64,000 bases of DNA from Thuidium tamariscinum (Eukaryota; Streptophyta; Bryopsida; Hypnales; Thuidiaceae): assembly GCA_947034885.2 (NCBI GenBank), contig OX344753.2, positions 14,322,001-14,386,000 on the forward strand. The letters are read 5' to 3'. The notes below the pieces were generated by a model. It was not told where the DNA came from, searched no databases, and saw only the letters and a program-made list of their open reading frames with translations. Shown here one piece after another: positions 34,925 to 46,879 of this stretch (position 1 is its first letter; every line of letters starts with the position of its first letter). The position numbers and the translations under genes were made by a program.

Positions 34925-36961
34925 TTACGCTGTTTTCTCAACGGAAGGGGCCGGGATCTCGCACGAGCAAGGCTGAATTGGCGGTTTAACATACGGCAAC
35001 TCCGGAAAATCACCAGTGTCCTTGACACCCAGCGGACAATACTCACCTTTGCTATTCTCGATGCGGGCCACCACGGAGGGATGCAGAACCTCCCCCACCG
35101 ACGCCCCCAACTTCCGCTTGTACTCGTCGTTGAAGACGGCGTACATCCCGCACGCCATGTTATGGTAGGAGGTTTCAGGCATCGTCCGCCAGTGCGGCCA
35201 CTGGTCGCCCGCCGTGTACGTCCACTTGTAGCGCAGGCCCAGCGCCATCGCCTTGTTTTGCATCCACTCGTACGATATTTGCCACAGGTCGTCGTTCAAC
35301 ACGCCGCCTCCCACGTTGCTGTGAGACCCCACGAACCAGCACTGCTCCAGCACCTGCAGAGAGGGGAATTGCCATTCGCAAGTTATTTCCGTTGAAATTG
35401 GCGAAGATTTCTGTACCGGGACAGTACTTAAACTCTGCTCTCTGGAATGCTTTTTGAACCTCTTGCGCACCTCAATTTGATCAGTAAAGAAATTGGACAG
35501 TTTAGTGAAAATAAGGGGTAGTCACACCTCCGAGAAGCAAAATTTTATGAAGTTGGAGAAATTGGCAAGAGAAAAGAGGGACCAATGGTTAGCAGTTCTA
35601 CGCAACGGAGGTGTGACACCCCTTTTTGCTATTTGGAGCAATCCTTGGAGAATGTGATATTGCAAAGCTGGATGGGAGCTCTGTAAATCACGCAAAACCA
35701 ACGAAACTAACAATTTCCTCTCAAAAAAATTCTCTGAGAACATTTCTTCACCTCTGGAGGCATAGAATCAACTCTCAATTCTCAGGGAATCAGAGCTACA
35801 CCTGCACAAACTGCCGCAATGAGAAAACACCACATGCGCATTCTCTGAGAATTGCAACCATGGTGAAGAAGGTGTGACGACCCCTATTGTGTTCTACTCA
35901 AAAAATCTTGAATCTAACCTCCTGGTCCATCAAATTCTTTGCTATGATGTAGTTTGAATGTGTGACATATGTGCACGTTTGCTGGATTGTCACATAAGGG
36001 AGTTTTAAAAGTTTGTCATCATGGTAATGAAACGTAGTTTACCACTTACTTAGGGGTGGTCATGGAATAATTGTGATGGTAAAATCCATTTCATTTTTAA
36101 CATGGTAAACTCTTAAAACTCCCTTGCGTCATTTTAGAGAAGATCACAGGGAAGAGGTTACTAGAGCTGGTGTATCTGCAGGCCTTGAAGAGTTCGTTTG
36201 TTCGAGGTTCCAGTAGGAGAGACTGGGGTTAATTAGTGTTTTACCTTGTTCTGTGCCTTCATGTTTTCCCAGAATGTGGGAGCGAAGTCTTCGCGGTGTT
36301 CGTCGATGGCTAGCGCGTGATACGCTTCGTCGACAATGCAGGGGAGTCCTTGTCCGTGAAACTGGTAGTGTTGTCGGTTGAAGGGTCCATAGCTGAGGAT
36401 TTTCATGACGGGTTTGAGGAGGAAGTTATTGGTTCGAAATGCGGACGCGGGCACTCCCAGAGCTCCGACGGTGTCCCAGACGCCGAGCATTTTCACTCGC
36501 ACGGGGCAAGTGAACTTGCTGGCGAAGGCGGTCATCTTCTCGGCGTTGATGTGCGTCTTCTCGTCGCAATACAGCGCGTACGCCTCCTCCACTTTGCGGT
36601 CGGTGGTGACCTCCTTTTTGAGGCAGCCGTGGCATTTGTGCAGGAGCGAGACGAAAGAGCGCGCGGAGTAAGCGCCGCGGCTGAAGCCGAACACGAAAAT
36701 CTCATCGCCGTCGTTGTAGCGCGTGGAGAGCCATTTGTAGGCGTTTTTGATGATGTCCGACAGGCCGAAGCCCATGGTGGCGCCCAGGATCTTGCCGAAC
36801 CAGTTGGTGCCCACGCCTTCGAAGTACTTCACTTCCTGCTCCACGCCATTTTCTACATGACCCGAGTCGATGGCCTCCTTCATGCGAGCCACATTGGTCC
36901 AATCCTCCGGCTCGTTCCAGGTTCCGTCGAACAATATGATCAGACGCCGGTGAGTGCCCAT
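34925..36961 (-). CDS. DUF2235 / Tle1-like alpha/beta-hydrolase, two exons
   Basis: Exon 1 is 36961-36245 (239 codons) and exon 2 is 35353-34925 (142 codons plus stop), giving 381 residues. The intron (36244-35354, 891 bp) is GT-AG and phase 0: ACAAG/GTAAAAC and CTCTGCAG/GTGCTGG. Family marks appear in order: RLIILFDGTWNE (6-17), the nucleophile elbow FGFSRGAYSAR with Ser94 (91-101), GVWDTVGALG (160-169) whose Asp163 is a likely catalytic acid, AIDEHREDFAPTFW (218-231), and, just after the splice, CWFVGSHSNVGGG with His250. Together these give a complete Ser-Asp-His set of the T6SS Tle1-like / DUF2235 family (PF09994). Bacterial members of the family include phospholipases, and fungi have many homologues. 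The substrate in plants is unknown. No signal peptide is seen, so a cytosolic protein is inferred. The start is the ATG placed directly before the conserved N-terminal strand. Confidence 0.88.
35354..36244 (-). other. Intron of the DUF2235 gene
   Basis: Long for this locus and stop-rich in all frames checked. It contains a small hairpin MITE at 35997-36125 and a near-palindromic patch around 35728-35855 built on TTCTCTGAGAA words. Confidence 0.75.
35997..36125. mobile_element. Small hairpin MITE within the intron
   Basis: AAGGGAGTTTTAAAAGTTT at the left and AAACTCTTAAAACTCCCTT at the right are terminal inverted repeats, and the rest of the ~129 bp also pairs (CATCATGGTAATGAAA with TTTCATTTTTAACATG). 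No target-site duplication is obvious. It adds nothing to the coding sequence. Confidence 0.7.
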
Positions 36962-38100
36962 CCTGTCAACAATCTTGCAACAAGTGAATCTCTCAGACCA
37001 TTAGCACTACCCAAGAATTTGAAATGATCGATTCTGAAGTACCGGCAATCGAGCTGGGCTAACAGAATCCTAGTTCCTCAGATTCACTACATATGAAGCA
37101 GAGACGTACGTGAGTACATCGCATCGCATTGCACTACAAGCTGTATGCATAGAGCGAATTCGATGTTTGCCTTAGAAACACTCCTCTCGCTGAAAATACA
37201 GAGGTGGCTATGACACCAAAGGTGCGAAATTCTCACAATTCCTTCAGAAGCTGTGAATTGATCGATGAGCTGAATAGAATTTGCAGACAATTATGATCTT
37301 ACTGCAACACATGCTCATTAGATTGAACTCATTCATACCTGAAAACGTCTACCCTTGCAAATAGCTTCCCTGTTCCTCACTCCCCTGTTTTCGACGATGC
37401 TACCGAGAGCTCAAATTGCAATGAATGGGCTCCATCAAACTGAAGATCGGGCAGGAAACAAATGAAATATATCAAGAGTAAGGATGGAGATCGGGTCTGA
37501 GCACATGTCTAGTGCAAATAAGCATACATCGGTTTGATATCTTGAGAGTCTGGACAGTTTTCGTAAACAGATAGTATACCCTGAAGTTAAGTCTCGAGTT
37601 GCAGGACCGAGTCTTGGAACTAGATTCCAAGAGGAGGTAGCATCTCGATCGACACGCGAAATGCGTGTGCTCGAGCTCGATCAGGTCTGGCGTACGAATT
37701 TGGCATCTTCAGACATCCACTGACCGAGCCTCGGCCATGACCAGACCTTCTATATATGTACGTTACTTGGCAGCTGTGAATCACATGACTTCTGAGGACT
37801 GATTACTGGGGATGAATGCAATAAGAGGACAGCAACCCGAGGGTTCAGCATTCCAAAGGTAGTTCAGGAACTCTGCATGCTGAATGCAAAGCAATCCATT
37901 CGCAATGAGCTGGAGCGCGCAAAGGACTGCACCATAGTCCCAGACGAGAAAAACATGGGAATGGAATGGAAGTATGTATCGCGGTAGTACAGTAGAAGAC
38001 CATGTCCATCATATCATTGAGTTTTGATTTGCTCAAAATCCATTGACTAGTTCGGTGGAATATTTCCGCGAGAGATTTGGATGAAATCATGGAATTGTTG
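36962..38100 (-). promoter_or_regulatory. Upstream region of the DUF2235 gene
   Basis: About 1.1 kb of moderate-GC DNA with no other gene. On the minus strand a TATATA-type box lies near 37751-37757 (read as ACATATATAGAAGG), which would imply a leader of about 750 bp, possibly with a leader intron. This is inference only. Confidence 0.25.
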
Positions 38101-40485
38101 CTGAGTATTGGGATGGTATTGCTCTCTTTTATTGAATGAATTTACATATTTTTGAGTGAATAATTTCTTTTTCGTCCTTATGTCTAATGCTTCATCGATT
38201 GACATGGACTTAGATGGCTATGAATTTCAACCTATTGAAGTTCGTTTTCTGCAACAGTTGCCCCAATGAAATGAAATGTAGAACCCCTGTTACAGATGTG
38301 ACATTCTGCGGAGTGTACGTGGAAGGAAATCACGTTCAATATGACTACTGAAGTGGAACTCGTTTTATTTTAAATGACCAACTGTTTGGTAGAAAGTATA
38401 ACATTCATCAAAGTAATGGTTTGAAATTTTGGAAATTATTTGGGTTGTCATGGCGGGAATTGAAGGATTGAGAGTTTACAGACTCAATTACTCAATGAGA
38501 CCATTTTGGGTTTTAAATGGCCTATTGTCTACTATATAAGTTAAATAGTTAAGGTAAATATAGCTAAGGTAGGACCACCCATCTCCAATCAAAGCTCCAT
38601 CAGTAGTAAGTAGGGTGGCAAAATTGAGGAAGAGGTTGGGATTCATTTCCATTTTTTAAATTTGGAATGGTTATAATGAGTAGTGTAATAGGAAACTACT
38701 GTGCATGTCTATCATTTTGTGAGCCTCAATGAACAAGTACCCTATCATTAAACACTAATAGGAAGACTTTAAGGTTGGACATGCATTCAGCCCAACTTTT
38801 GCTTTTATAAATTTGCTATAAATTCTCTACTTGCTATAAAATTACCAAACCTTCAACTATCTTCCTCATTTCTATCTTCCCAACTACCTCTGTATTTGCT
38901 TTGCCTCATCCTTGCCACATCATGTCTAGAACACCTTAAGAGATTGGTTTAGAGTGCCTCTACTTTAAATTTGCTCACTTAGTTCAATGAATGTCATGAG
39001 TGCAATAAAATTGCCCTTGAAGTATCACTTGGTTAGTAGAGTTAATGGATGGTGAAGCATAGTATATTGTTTCAACAATGAATTTTTTTTATCTGTAAAA
39101 TCCTAACTAAGGTGTTTTCTTGGTAAATAAACACTAAGAAATTGCCAATTTTATTGCATTGAGTCAAGAAAATAAATAAATAAAACTTATGAATATTCAA
39201 CCCTAGCATCTTACATTGAACAATTTTGTGAAGTTTGACCACATAAATTAAAAGATATTAGCAAATATTTGAAGTCTTGAAGAAAACTCTTTTACTAGGG
39301 AACATTAATACACTAGATGATAAGACTGAAATACTTTTAACTTCAGTTTTTTGCACTCCAAATTTTAATCTCAAATTTCATATTTTCATTGTATTGAAGA
39401 ATTGAATTGAGAAATTTTTATCAACTTGTTTTTTAATCTTCATCCTCTAAATAGTTGTTAAGTAGGAGTACCTAGGCTGTAAATGGAAAAACTCCATGAA
39501 CCAAGAACCTACGAATTCAGCCCGAGAGCAAGCAATGTGGAACCGATTGAACTTGGTTAGTCCGGGCATTCTGTGCTAATCGGGTCAGCAACCTTCATTG
39601 TTACTCTCATCCAGCTACATCATGACTGCTTGTTTTTGCTTGTTGAGTTTTTTCTGACAACCTGCGTGGTTAGTTCAGTGTCCAGGTGCAGCTCCTCCTC
39701 CTCAATCTCAACTCTTCAACCACATTGTTTTCCTAGCACTTTCTTCTTCCCGCACGAGCTGTTCCGATCCGACGGATGCAAATGCAAATTGGGGAAGTTT
39801 ACATTATTTAGGTGAGGACTCACTCTTATGAAATCAAAAAACCCAGAATCAAGATAGTGACGCAAAAGAAACAGTCGTTCAATTATTGCTGCTTGCCCAG
39901 GGATCTCGATCAGTACGATCTCTGAAATGGCCACATGCAACTTTTTGACGTGAAAATGGCCAAGTCCTGACCCACCGAATGGTAATTGTTGAACATTAAT
40001 TCTGCGAAACTGTGTAAACGCTTATAATCTCGATCACCACTCGAGCGGTAAAACACCTTTACTAAAACCAGGTGATCGGATATACTCCAAGAGAAGAGTG
40101 AAGGGGTCGGAGAGGGCATGATTACACAACAGAAAGTCCTTATAGAACAGAAAGTCCATACAGAGTACCATGTCTTGAGATAGCCCTCTCAACTAGGAAA
40201 ACCGGTTTGAGGCACTCATCTAATGTTTCAATTTTACAAACTATGCCTGCAGGCCTCTGCTTAGAGTCAGACCGAGAGTCAGATGTCAGAGCCTAGGTTA
40301 GAGCTTCTGAGTTTCAGTTGGGTGTAACTGGATTACTAGAATCACTTTGAAGCAAGTAATAATCTGAGCATGCGCAAGTGCTTGAAAGTACACATTTTCA
40401 GCAATTGAATGCCACATTTTGGCCCAGTAGAGTTTCCAAATTACGAATTTGAGGTGTAAGGTAATTTCCGGTTTGAAATCAAGGA
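38101..40485. other. Intergenic between the two minus-strand genes
   Basis: AT-rich to about 39.45 kb and moderately GC-rich afterwards. No conserved coding frame. The right part (about 40.1-40.48 kb) is probably the 3' end of the FkbM transcript. Confidence 0.35.
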
Positions 40486-41466
40486 TTACGTGACCTTTGC
40501 GAGCCAATTGTAACAAGGGAGGGCGGTAAAGCTGTTGTACCCGAGGGACCGAAGCAGCGGCTCCGCAGACTCGGGCACAGCTTCCCGCTGGAGCCCAAAG
40601 TGGTCAAGCACGCTCTTCAGGGGCCGCTTCTCGTTAAACTGCACGATTTGAGTAAGAGAATGCATTAAAATTCTACGAAAAAGACCTAATAAAAATTGCA
40701 AAAAGCTAAAGCTGAATTAGAAAATACTTACTCCTGAAGCTAAAAACTTCAGATTCGCATGGATGTGGGAGGATTACTGAACTCCGTTCCTGTGGACCTT
40801 TGAAAAGCGAGTAAAGCTTTTAGAATTCCATCATGAAAGAGTTTCAGGAGTCAGTATGCATGCCTCAAACATGATAACGGGTTTGCACCGCTTGATCGTC
40901 TCTTGCGCGCCTAGGATGACAAACGGCTCGAACCCCTCGACATCGATTTTCATGTAGTCCACGCGCGGAAGCTCCAAGCTGTCGACGCTCACCATGGGCA
41001 CCACGAACGCGGCCTCTCTCGCGCTCGGCCCACACAGCCCAATCCCCCCCAAGTTGAAGGGCTCGCTGCCGCCATAGACACAGTCGGGATACCGGACACC
41101 CCAATCTTCCACGAAGTTCGCGATGCCCACGCGCGGGTGGCACACATGCCCCACGGCCATATTGCGCGCTTCCACAATATTCAGAAGTCCATTCTCCTCC
41201 AGATTTTTCCGCAGGAGACGATACATCGGCTCCTGCGCTTCGAAGGCGAGGATCTTGCAGCGAGGGTTCGCCCGAGCGCTCATGATGGACTGAGAACCAA
41301 TATGGGCGCCGATGTCCAACATTACTGAGGCCTGCGCAACGATGGGAGCCAGATGCTCCTGGAATATCAACTCCTCGTACATGCGGCCCTCGAGCATGCT
41401 CTCCACAAAGGCCGTGTCGTTGTTCCACGACCATACCTTCCCGAAGCGCGTCTGGTACTGCTGCAT
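40486..41466 (-). CDS. FkbM-family SAM-dependent methyltransferase, two exons
   Basis: Exon 1 is 41466-40864 (201 codons) and exon 2 is 40638-40486 (50 codons plus stop), giving 251 residues, the usual size for the FkbM / Methyltransf_21 domain. Visible marks: the N-terminal WSWNNDTAFVESMLEGRMYE region, the SAM-binding loop VMLDIGAHIGSQSI with DIGAHIG at 51-57, ILAFEAQEP (72-80) where the acidic residue would bind the ribose, MVSVDSLELPRVDYMKIDVEGFE (158-180) with the KIDVEG core, and KPVIMFE just before the intron. Exon 2 resumes FNEKRPLKSVLDHFG, the expected C-terminal part. The intron boundaries that keep phase 0 are GAG/GCATGC and GTGCAG/TTT, a GC-AG intron. An in-frame stop lies five codons upstream of the ATG. 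Family members O-methylate sugars or small molecules; the substrate here is unknown. No signal peptide. Confidence 0.85.
40639..40863 (-). other. GC-AG intron of the FkbM gene
   Basis: 225 bp. The donor reads GAG/GCATGC. No GT near the exon end keeps both the reading frame and the FkbM motif order, whereas the GC donor joins MFE to FNEKRP exactly. The acceptor is AAATCGTGCAG. Reading through without splicing would add about ten unrelated residues and a stop. Confidence 0.7.
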
Positions 41467-42350
41467 CTTGCACTCGCTTCACAAAGTTTGCAATTGCAAT
41501 CACAGAGAGATTCTATACCCTGGTTCTAAATTCCTTAAGAGAAAATCAGAGGAATCAGCATCTTTTTGCAGTTAGTTTTGCAATTGGAGTGGGGAGGAGC
41601 GGGGAAGTGGCAAACCGAGATCTAATCAGTGGTACAAAGTTTCCCAGTTCGATATTCTGTGATTAAACAAACTGTATTCAAACAGGCAATGGCATGGCAA
41701 TCCGGGAACCAGACAGATCATATAAATGATCTCCCTGTAAATCGTGAGCATAAAGCTGTCCAGAGTGTGACTTCAGACGATGAATTATACATATTTTCGA
41801 TCTTGAATTGCTTCTTAATTACGTCTGGGCGACGTCCTTTGCTTTTGCTTGTTCAATTCAAGCTGCTTGCAATTGTATGGCGAATGCTGCAAGTCCGGTC
41901 ACCTTCAGTTCACTTCACTCATTCAAGGACCACTTGAGCTAGTTAGCTTAGGTACGACGTCAACTGCTTGAATAAGATTGAGCAATTACGTACGTCGCCG
42001 CTCACATCAGTCGCATGACTGTCATGGAGCAAGCTAGCTCAAGGACTAAGTAAGACGAAATTAATAGTCAAGATTAAATGCAACTTGTCTAAGAAACCAA
42101 AATTACGTACTCCACTGGTACAGACTGACATCTCCATTGGTAGTCAAGAAAGCTTAGGGCTCTCGACTAGCAGCTGTAACATCAAATCTACTGCACTACT
42201 CGGCATTCCAGTCTCCGAAATGGAATACTTTGCAACCTCTCCTCGATTCATGCATATATCAGAAGTCAGAAACGTCATGCATTCGATCTGTTTCGTGTCC
42301 CTCCAACAGGCCAGAGGGGATTTTTGAGTTCTAAAGAGGGCCTCTAAGAG
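41467..42350 (-). promoter_or_regulatory. Upstream region of the FkbM gene
   Basis: Moderate-GC DNA containing several GTACGT/ACGTACG words (41945-42110) and AGCTAG runs, likely leader and promoter. No TATA box is placed with confidence and no other gene is seen. Confidence 0.3.
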
Positions 42351-43051
42351 GGGTGGTTGGAAGGGTGCTTGTGTATTTAAATATTGTCCTTGAAGAAGAC
42401 TATTTCCTTATACCCACTCATTGGAAAAGAAAAGAAATATTGATGTACTTTTGCAGAACAATTACTCCCATTGGATGAATCACGGAAATCATGATGAAGC
42501 TTTGTCATTTAAATTTTGGGTTTAGGACATGAGGATGACACAAGTACTATCCAATCAATCAATCATGAACATTATATTGTATAACCATTAAGATAATAAT
42601 ATAGTATTGTACATCCACTCCACTAATGGATTCTTCTTTGACAACCATCAATATAATATCGTACTATTCAAATTTAACATTTGGTAACAGTACCTTGCTG
42701 GTTTGTCATCTATTGTAGTCCTCACGTACTTCACACAAGATAGCAACAAGCAAGTAGGTACTTGTACTACTAGTTTTGTTCTTCATTAAATAGAAGTGCA
42801 TGTCAATCTTTGGGGGCCTTCTATGCACCTCAAAAATCCTCCAATGAGGCCAGAGAAAGTGGATGGATGACTTTTGGAATACAGACGGAAAATTAACACT
42901 TTTCATCCCTTCTTGAGAGAAGTGCTTGATGTTTAGTACGCCAAGTAGATGCTATTGGAAATTCACTCTTAGTAGTACAATTGAATCTCTATACTTGTTA
43001 CCTTCATAAGCACTAAAATCTCATATGTAGTATAGACTTTCATCCCCTCTC
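42351..43051. other. AT-rich intergenic DNA
   Basis: Nothing recognised. Short frames on both strands show no family. Confidence 0.4.
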
Positions 43052-43790
43052 TAAGGGCAATTGCATGAAAGACTTGTACTATTTTCCGTCACACGTCTCA
43101 TGCTGATCTGTTTTTTGACTATAACTTTTGTATTTTTGCTCCAAATGACTCAAGATTTCTAGAGAAGGTACTCATAACTATCATACAGCTTACATAAATT
43201 TTTGATAATTTTCAAAAAAAGTTTAATATAAAAATAGTACTAGTGATTGAATGTCACATATGACAATTTAGAGGTTTTTAGTACTATGGAATATCTTTTT
43301 TTAATGAATTTGAGATGAAATTTGGATGAGATGGTCTTCTAATAGACTTCTAGCTTTCCACAAAAGGATTTTCAAAAATAGTTAATTTTATGTCATGTGG
43401 AGGTCTACAAAGAGAGCTTCATTCTGCTTGTATTTTGAAACATATAAAATATTATTTTGGTAGGTTCTTTGGTGAATGACCATCTCCATAAAGTTTTTGC
43501 AAATGGCCACTTTTTATTTTCTATATTTGATTATTTTTACTATTTTTCCCTAATTAAAACATGAAGGTATATATTTTCTTGAGATTTGGCATTTTTCCAG
43601 TTCTCCTACTTAGAAAATTTTCCTATACAATTCCTTATGTAGGTACCTTTGTCTTAAAGGTGTATACATAAGTCATATTTTTTCTTAAATTAAAAATTAT
43701 TTTTCTAATTAAATAGTACTCCCAAAAAAATCAAGAGTACTATTGCAAAACGCAACAAATAGTACAGGTCTTTCGTGCAATCACCCCTAA
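43052..43790 (+). mobile_element. TIR element family C, copy 2 (739 bp)
   Basis: Full-length relative of 14231-14964, in the same orientation. Ends are TAAGGGCAATTGCATGAAAG continuing ACTTGTACTATTT, mirrored by AAATAGTACAGGTCTTTCGT ending CACCCCTAA. The interior aligns throughout (e.g. CCATCTCCATAAAGTTT near 43483 and 14667). No open frame. Confidence 0.85.
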
Positions 43791-44804
43791 ATCGTCAAAG
43801 AAAAATGTAAGATCCTAACCTCCAACGAACTAAATGATTGTTGAACATATACAAGACAAGTGATCTTGGAAAGGTTCATATGAAGCCATTTTTTTAACCC
43901 CTAAAGATTTTTTACTATGTTTTCACCAAAAACACTCTAAAACTGTGATTTCTCATACAAGTGCAAATTTATTTATTTAAAGTAAATTTTGACATATTAA
44001 GCCCTTGGGTGGGTCACTCTTTGTATATTTTATACCCCCCTGTGCGGCAAGGAGGTATTTTATGGGGGGCTATTTACCCCAAAGGCCTAAATAGATGGTA
44101 CCCTATAATTACATAATTTAAAAAAAGGTCCTATATTATAGCACCCTTACTTATTTATATTATATAGGTGAAAAGAATTTTTCTAGGGTATTTTCTTTAT
44201 AATGAAAAAAAACTAATTGAAGAGAAAGTTTGAAGGAAGATTAGAAAGAAGACTAAAAAAATTCCCAAGGAAAGTTATATTCTTAATTTAGTTGAATATT
44301 CTTTTCACACCTTCCTTTGGTTCACAAAAATTAGCAAATTGAACTAGAAAGCCTATGACAAGTTGGCCACTTCTATTACACAAACATCCAAAGATTCAAT
44401 GCATAATAACTACAGCAGTTCATAGAAAAACCAACTTCAGAAATTCTATATCCAAAAACTTCTGCAGTTCATGGAAAAACTAGTTGCACAATGCATGATG
44501 CAAATACAAGAATCACAATTTACACAAATTGCAATGCATTAAAGAATGAGAGAATGTTATTCACATGCTCTAAAGAACAATGAATTTCAAGAAACCACTG
44601 AAGAGAACAAAAGGCATTATCTTTCATATGCCATGGCAGTGGTTCACAAAATGCAGCTGAATATGAAAACAAGAAGAAAACCTCAAAGAAAAGTATATAC
44701 TAAGAATGCAGCATTCACAAATGCTGGAAAAATGAAAGTTACAATACGGCCTCTGCAATCCGAGTTCCTGCATTCACATACAAAAGTGCAAGGAAACTAG
44801 ACTT
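43791..44804. other. Intergenic with a diverged MITE A-type fragment
   Basis: Around 44030-44150 the words ATACCCCCCTGTGCGGCAAGG and GGGGGGCTATTTACCCC recall MITE family A and the 25.4-kb element. It is too decayed to delimit. A 84-codon plus frame (44546-44800) has no recognised product. Confidence 0.35.
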
Positions 44805-46321
44805 CTATCTAAGCAATGGTGTTATCCAAACACCAAGATTTTCTGAGCTGCAACTAAGACGAGAGACAGCATAATCCATTTGCCACCCCATTGTCAAGCA
44901 CCTCCGAAGCTCAATAAGATCTTCGGTGTCCAACTCCGCAAATGACGATGACCTAAAATGAGGTGCCATCTCCCTTCCTAAAACCCATGAGTGACAAAAC
45001 AACGCAAGATTCTCATCAACCTCGCTCACCCTCACTGGCTACGAATGAGCCGTTCCGTTAAACTCATGGTGAGCCACTCTACATGCTGCAAAATCTAGAG
45101 TCTTCACCACCGCGTCACAAATTCGCTAGTTTATACCTGCACAGCTGATGAAGACTTTCATTGCCTCCACCTGCTCTGCATGCGTGATCTGTAAGGCTTC
45201 CCAACCAAATCTGGGCTGAAATCTTTCACCCAGCTATAGCACGAGATACTCCAACACTTGCATTGTAGTTTCGTGTCCAGCTTTCTTGTACTCTGCCATT
45301 TCAAACCTAAAGCAAGACCAAAAAAAAATGCAATGAGGGTTATCAATTTCACATGAAACTTCAAGGGTGCACGTTTAGCCTACTCTCAATCTGTTCAAGT
45401 GTAATGACAATGCAAAACTGAAGAATGAAAAAACCAACATGAAGACACTGATGTTCCACAGAAGAAAACAAAACATACAGAAATCGCTGAAAGAAACCTT
45501 ACTTCAGCGAGAAGTTGGTAAAGGAGGCATGCTGAGACCTTTGCCAACGCTGGAAATCACAGCATCAACGGCAAACCTGATCACAAATCACAGTGCAACA
45601 GAAAGATTCAAAAATGGAAAACCCAAAGCGTCTAAGTGTTTCAATTTGACACCAACGGCAGCATTGTGACTCCATCAATTCAAAATTGCACTTCACCTAC
45701 TGCAGATCATGGCCAGCACATTCAATAGCAAATACAACAGACTCTCAAAATTTAAACATACAAAAATAGGTACGTATACAAAGACGAACGTACCGAGCAC
45801 TTGAAACCCTGGTTAGCGACGGCTACCTCGACTTCTGCCGCTTCCCGATTGCGCATGCGACTTCTTCTGTGGCAACAATCAATCGGATTGAAATTCAGGG
45901 TTTAGGCTTCACGGCACACTCACAAGTGGGAGCGAACTCAAAAAACGAAATCAAACGACGGATTTGCAAAACTGAAAGCATCGAACCTGGCAAGCGCAGA
46001 AGCGCTCCGTGTCCACAATCGCAAATCCACCATGCGACGGAGGTTTGGCCTTTGTTGATGCGGTATTCTGAGAATTCGTTGACAAAAACACACAAACAGA
46101 CCCCAAGCGCACAAGGAGTACAACCAAACTCCAAATCTCAGCTTCAAGTGGTAGCGTTCCTCGTAGTTCCAGAAATCAAAAGGCCAATCCATTGCTCCGT
46201 TTTTTTCCAATCACAGCCTTAGTGAAGCATATGTTTCATCTTGAAGTACCTTCACCGTGCTAAAAAATGTAGGAGTCCCAAAGTCAATGTCCATCGTCCA
46301 AATCTTCACTTGATTCGCCAT
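44805..46321 (-). pseudogene. Decayed multi-exon gene with premature stops, family unknown
   Basis: Read on the minus strand, several exon-like pieces appear. The first starts at an ATG at 46321 and opens MANQVKIWTMDIDFGTPTFF; after a TGA at 46213-46211 the same frame continues MDWPFDFWNYEERYH. A second (about 45870-45795) holds MRNREAAEVEVAVANQGFKCS-like sequence before GTACGTTC. A third (about 45572-45505) reads FAVDAVISSVGKGLS and meets a TGA. A fourth (45306-45137), with a good acceptor TTGCTTTAG and donor GTGCAG/GTATAA, reads EMAEYKKAGHETTMQVLEYL, has a TAG at 45236-45234, then goes on to EQVEAMKVFISCAG. A fifth from 45085 needs a frameshift near 45040 and then runs VSEVDENLALFCHSWVLG to a stop at 44805. 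The splice sites look intact while most exons carry a stop, so this is a degraded gene. I do not recognise the family. Confidence 0.6.
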
Positions 46322-46879
46322 AGTTGTTGATTATGAATTGCATCCGGAGGCCAATGCTCTGACCAACAAAATGGAACTAACCCTAAACCCACTCTGTCAC
46401 ATGAAATCGTAAACAATCAGCAAAACTGCTTGTACAATCAACCATTTGAAAAACGCTCACAATCTTCAACAATCAAAGCTCTACCCAATCATGAATGCCC
46501 AAACCCTAATGTGAACCTTGGACACACAATGCAAACCTGAAAATCTAAGAGCAACCCAAGGAAAATACAAGTCGCAATGGCAAGTTCTTGTTACCCTAAC
46601 GACAACCCTAACTGGAAGGTCAAAGTCCTTGTCCAAGTCTGACGGATAGTATGATACCACCCAGCTTCAACGACATCCGTCCCTATTTTCATCCATCTAG
46701 TGTCCTTTATTGAATACATGTAAGCAACCAGCTGTACAAACATAGTGTACCACTTATACTCTTACTACTACTACAGTACTTGTAGAGTTGTAAATGAACT
46801 GATCCTACTAAATATATTATCTAGGATCCTAATCTTCAATCCATAAATTATATGTAAAAAAATTTAATACTTGAGATTT
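46322..46879 (-). other. Upstream region of the decayed gene
   Basis: On the minus strand this region looks like an untranslated leader rich in GTTAGGG / TTAGGGTTTGGG words. No additional coding exon was identified, and an AT-rich transition follows near 46.8 kb. Confidence 0.35.

Noticed and set aside
34922-35395. 157-codon plus-strand open frame, arginine/histidine-rich
   Set aside because: It is the complement of exon 2 of the DUF2235 gene; its stop-free character follows from that exon's GC-rich codons.
36317-37027. 236-codon plus-strand open frame
   Set aside because: Antisense of DUF2235 exon 1; the minus-strand reading has clear family motifs and this one has none.
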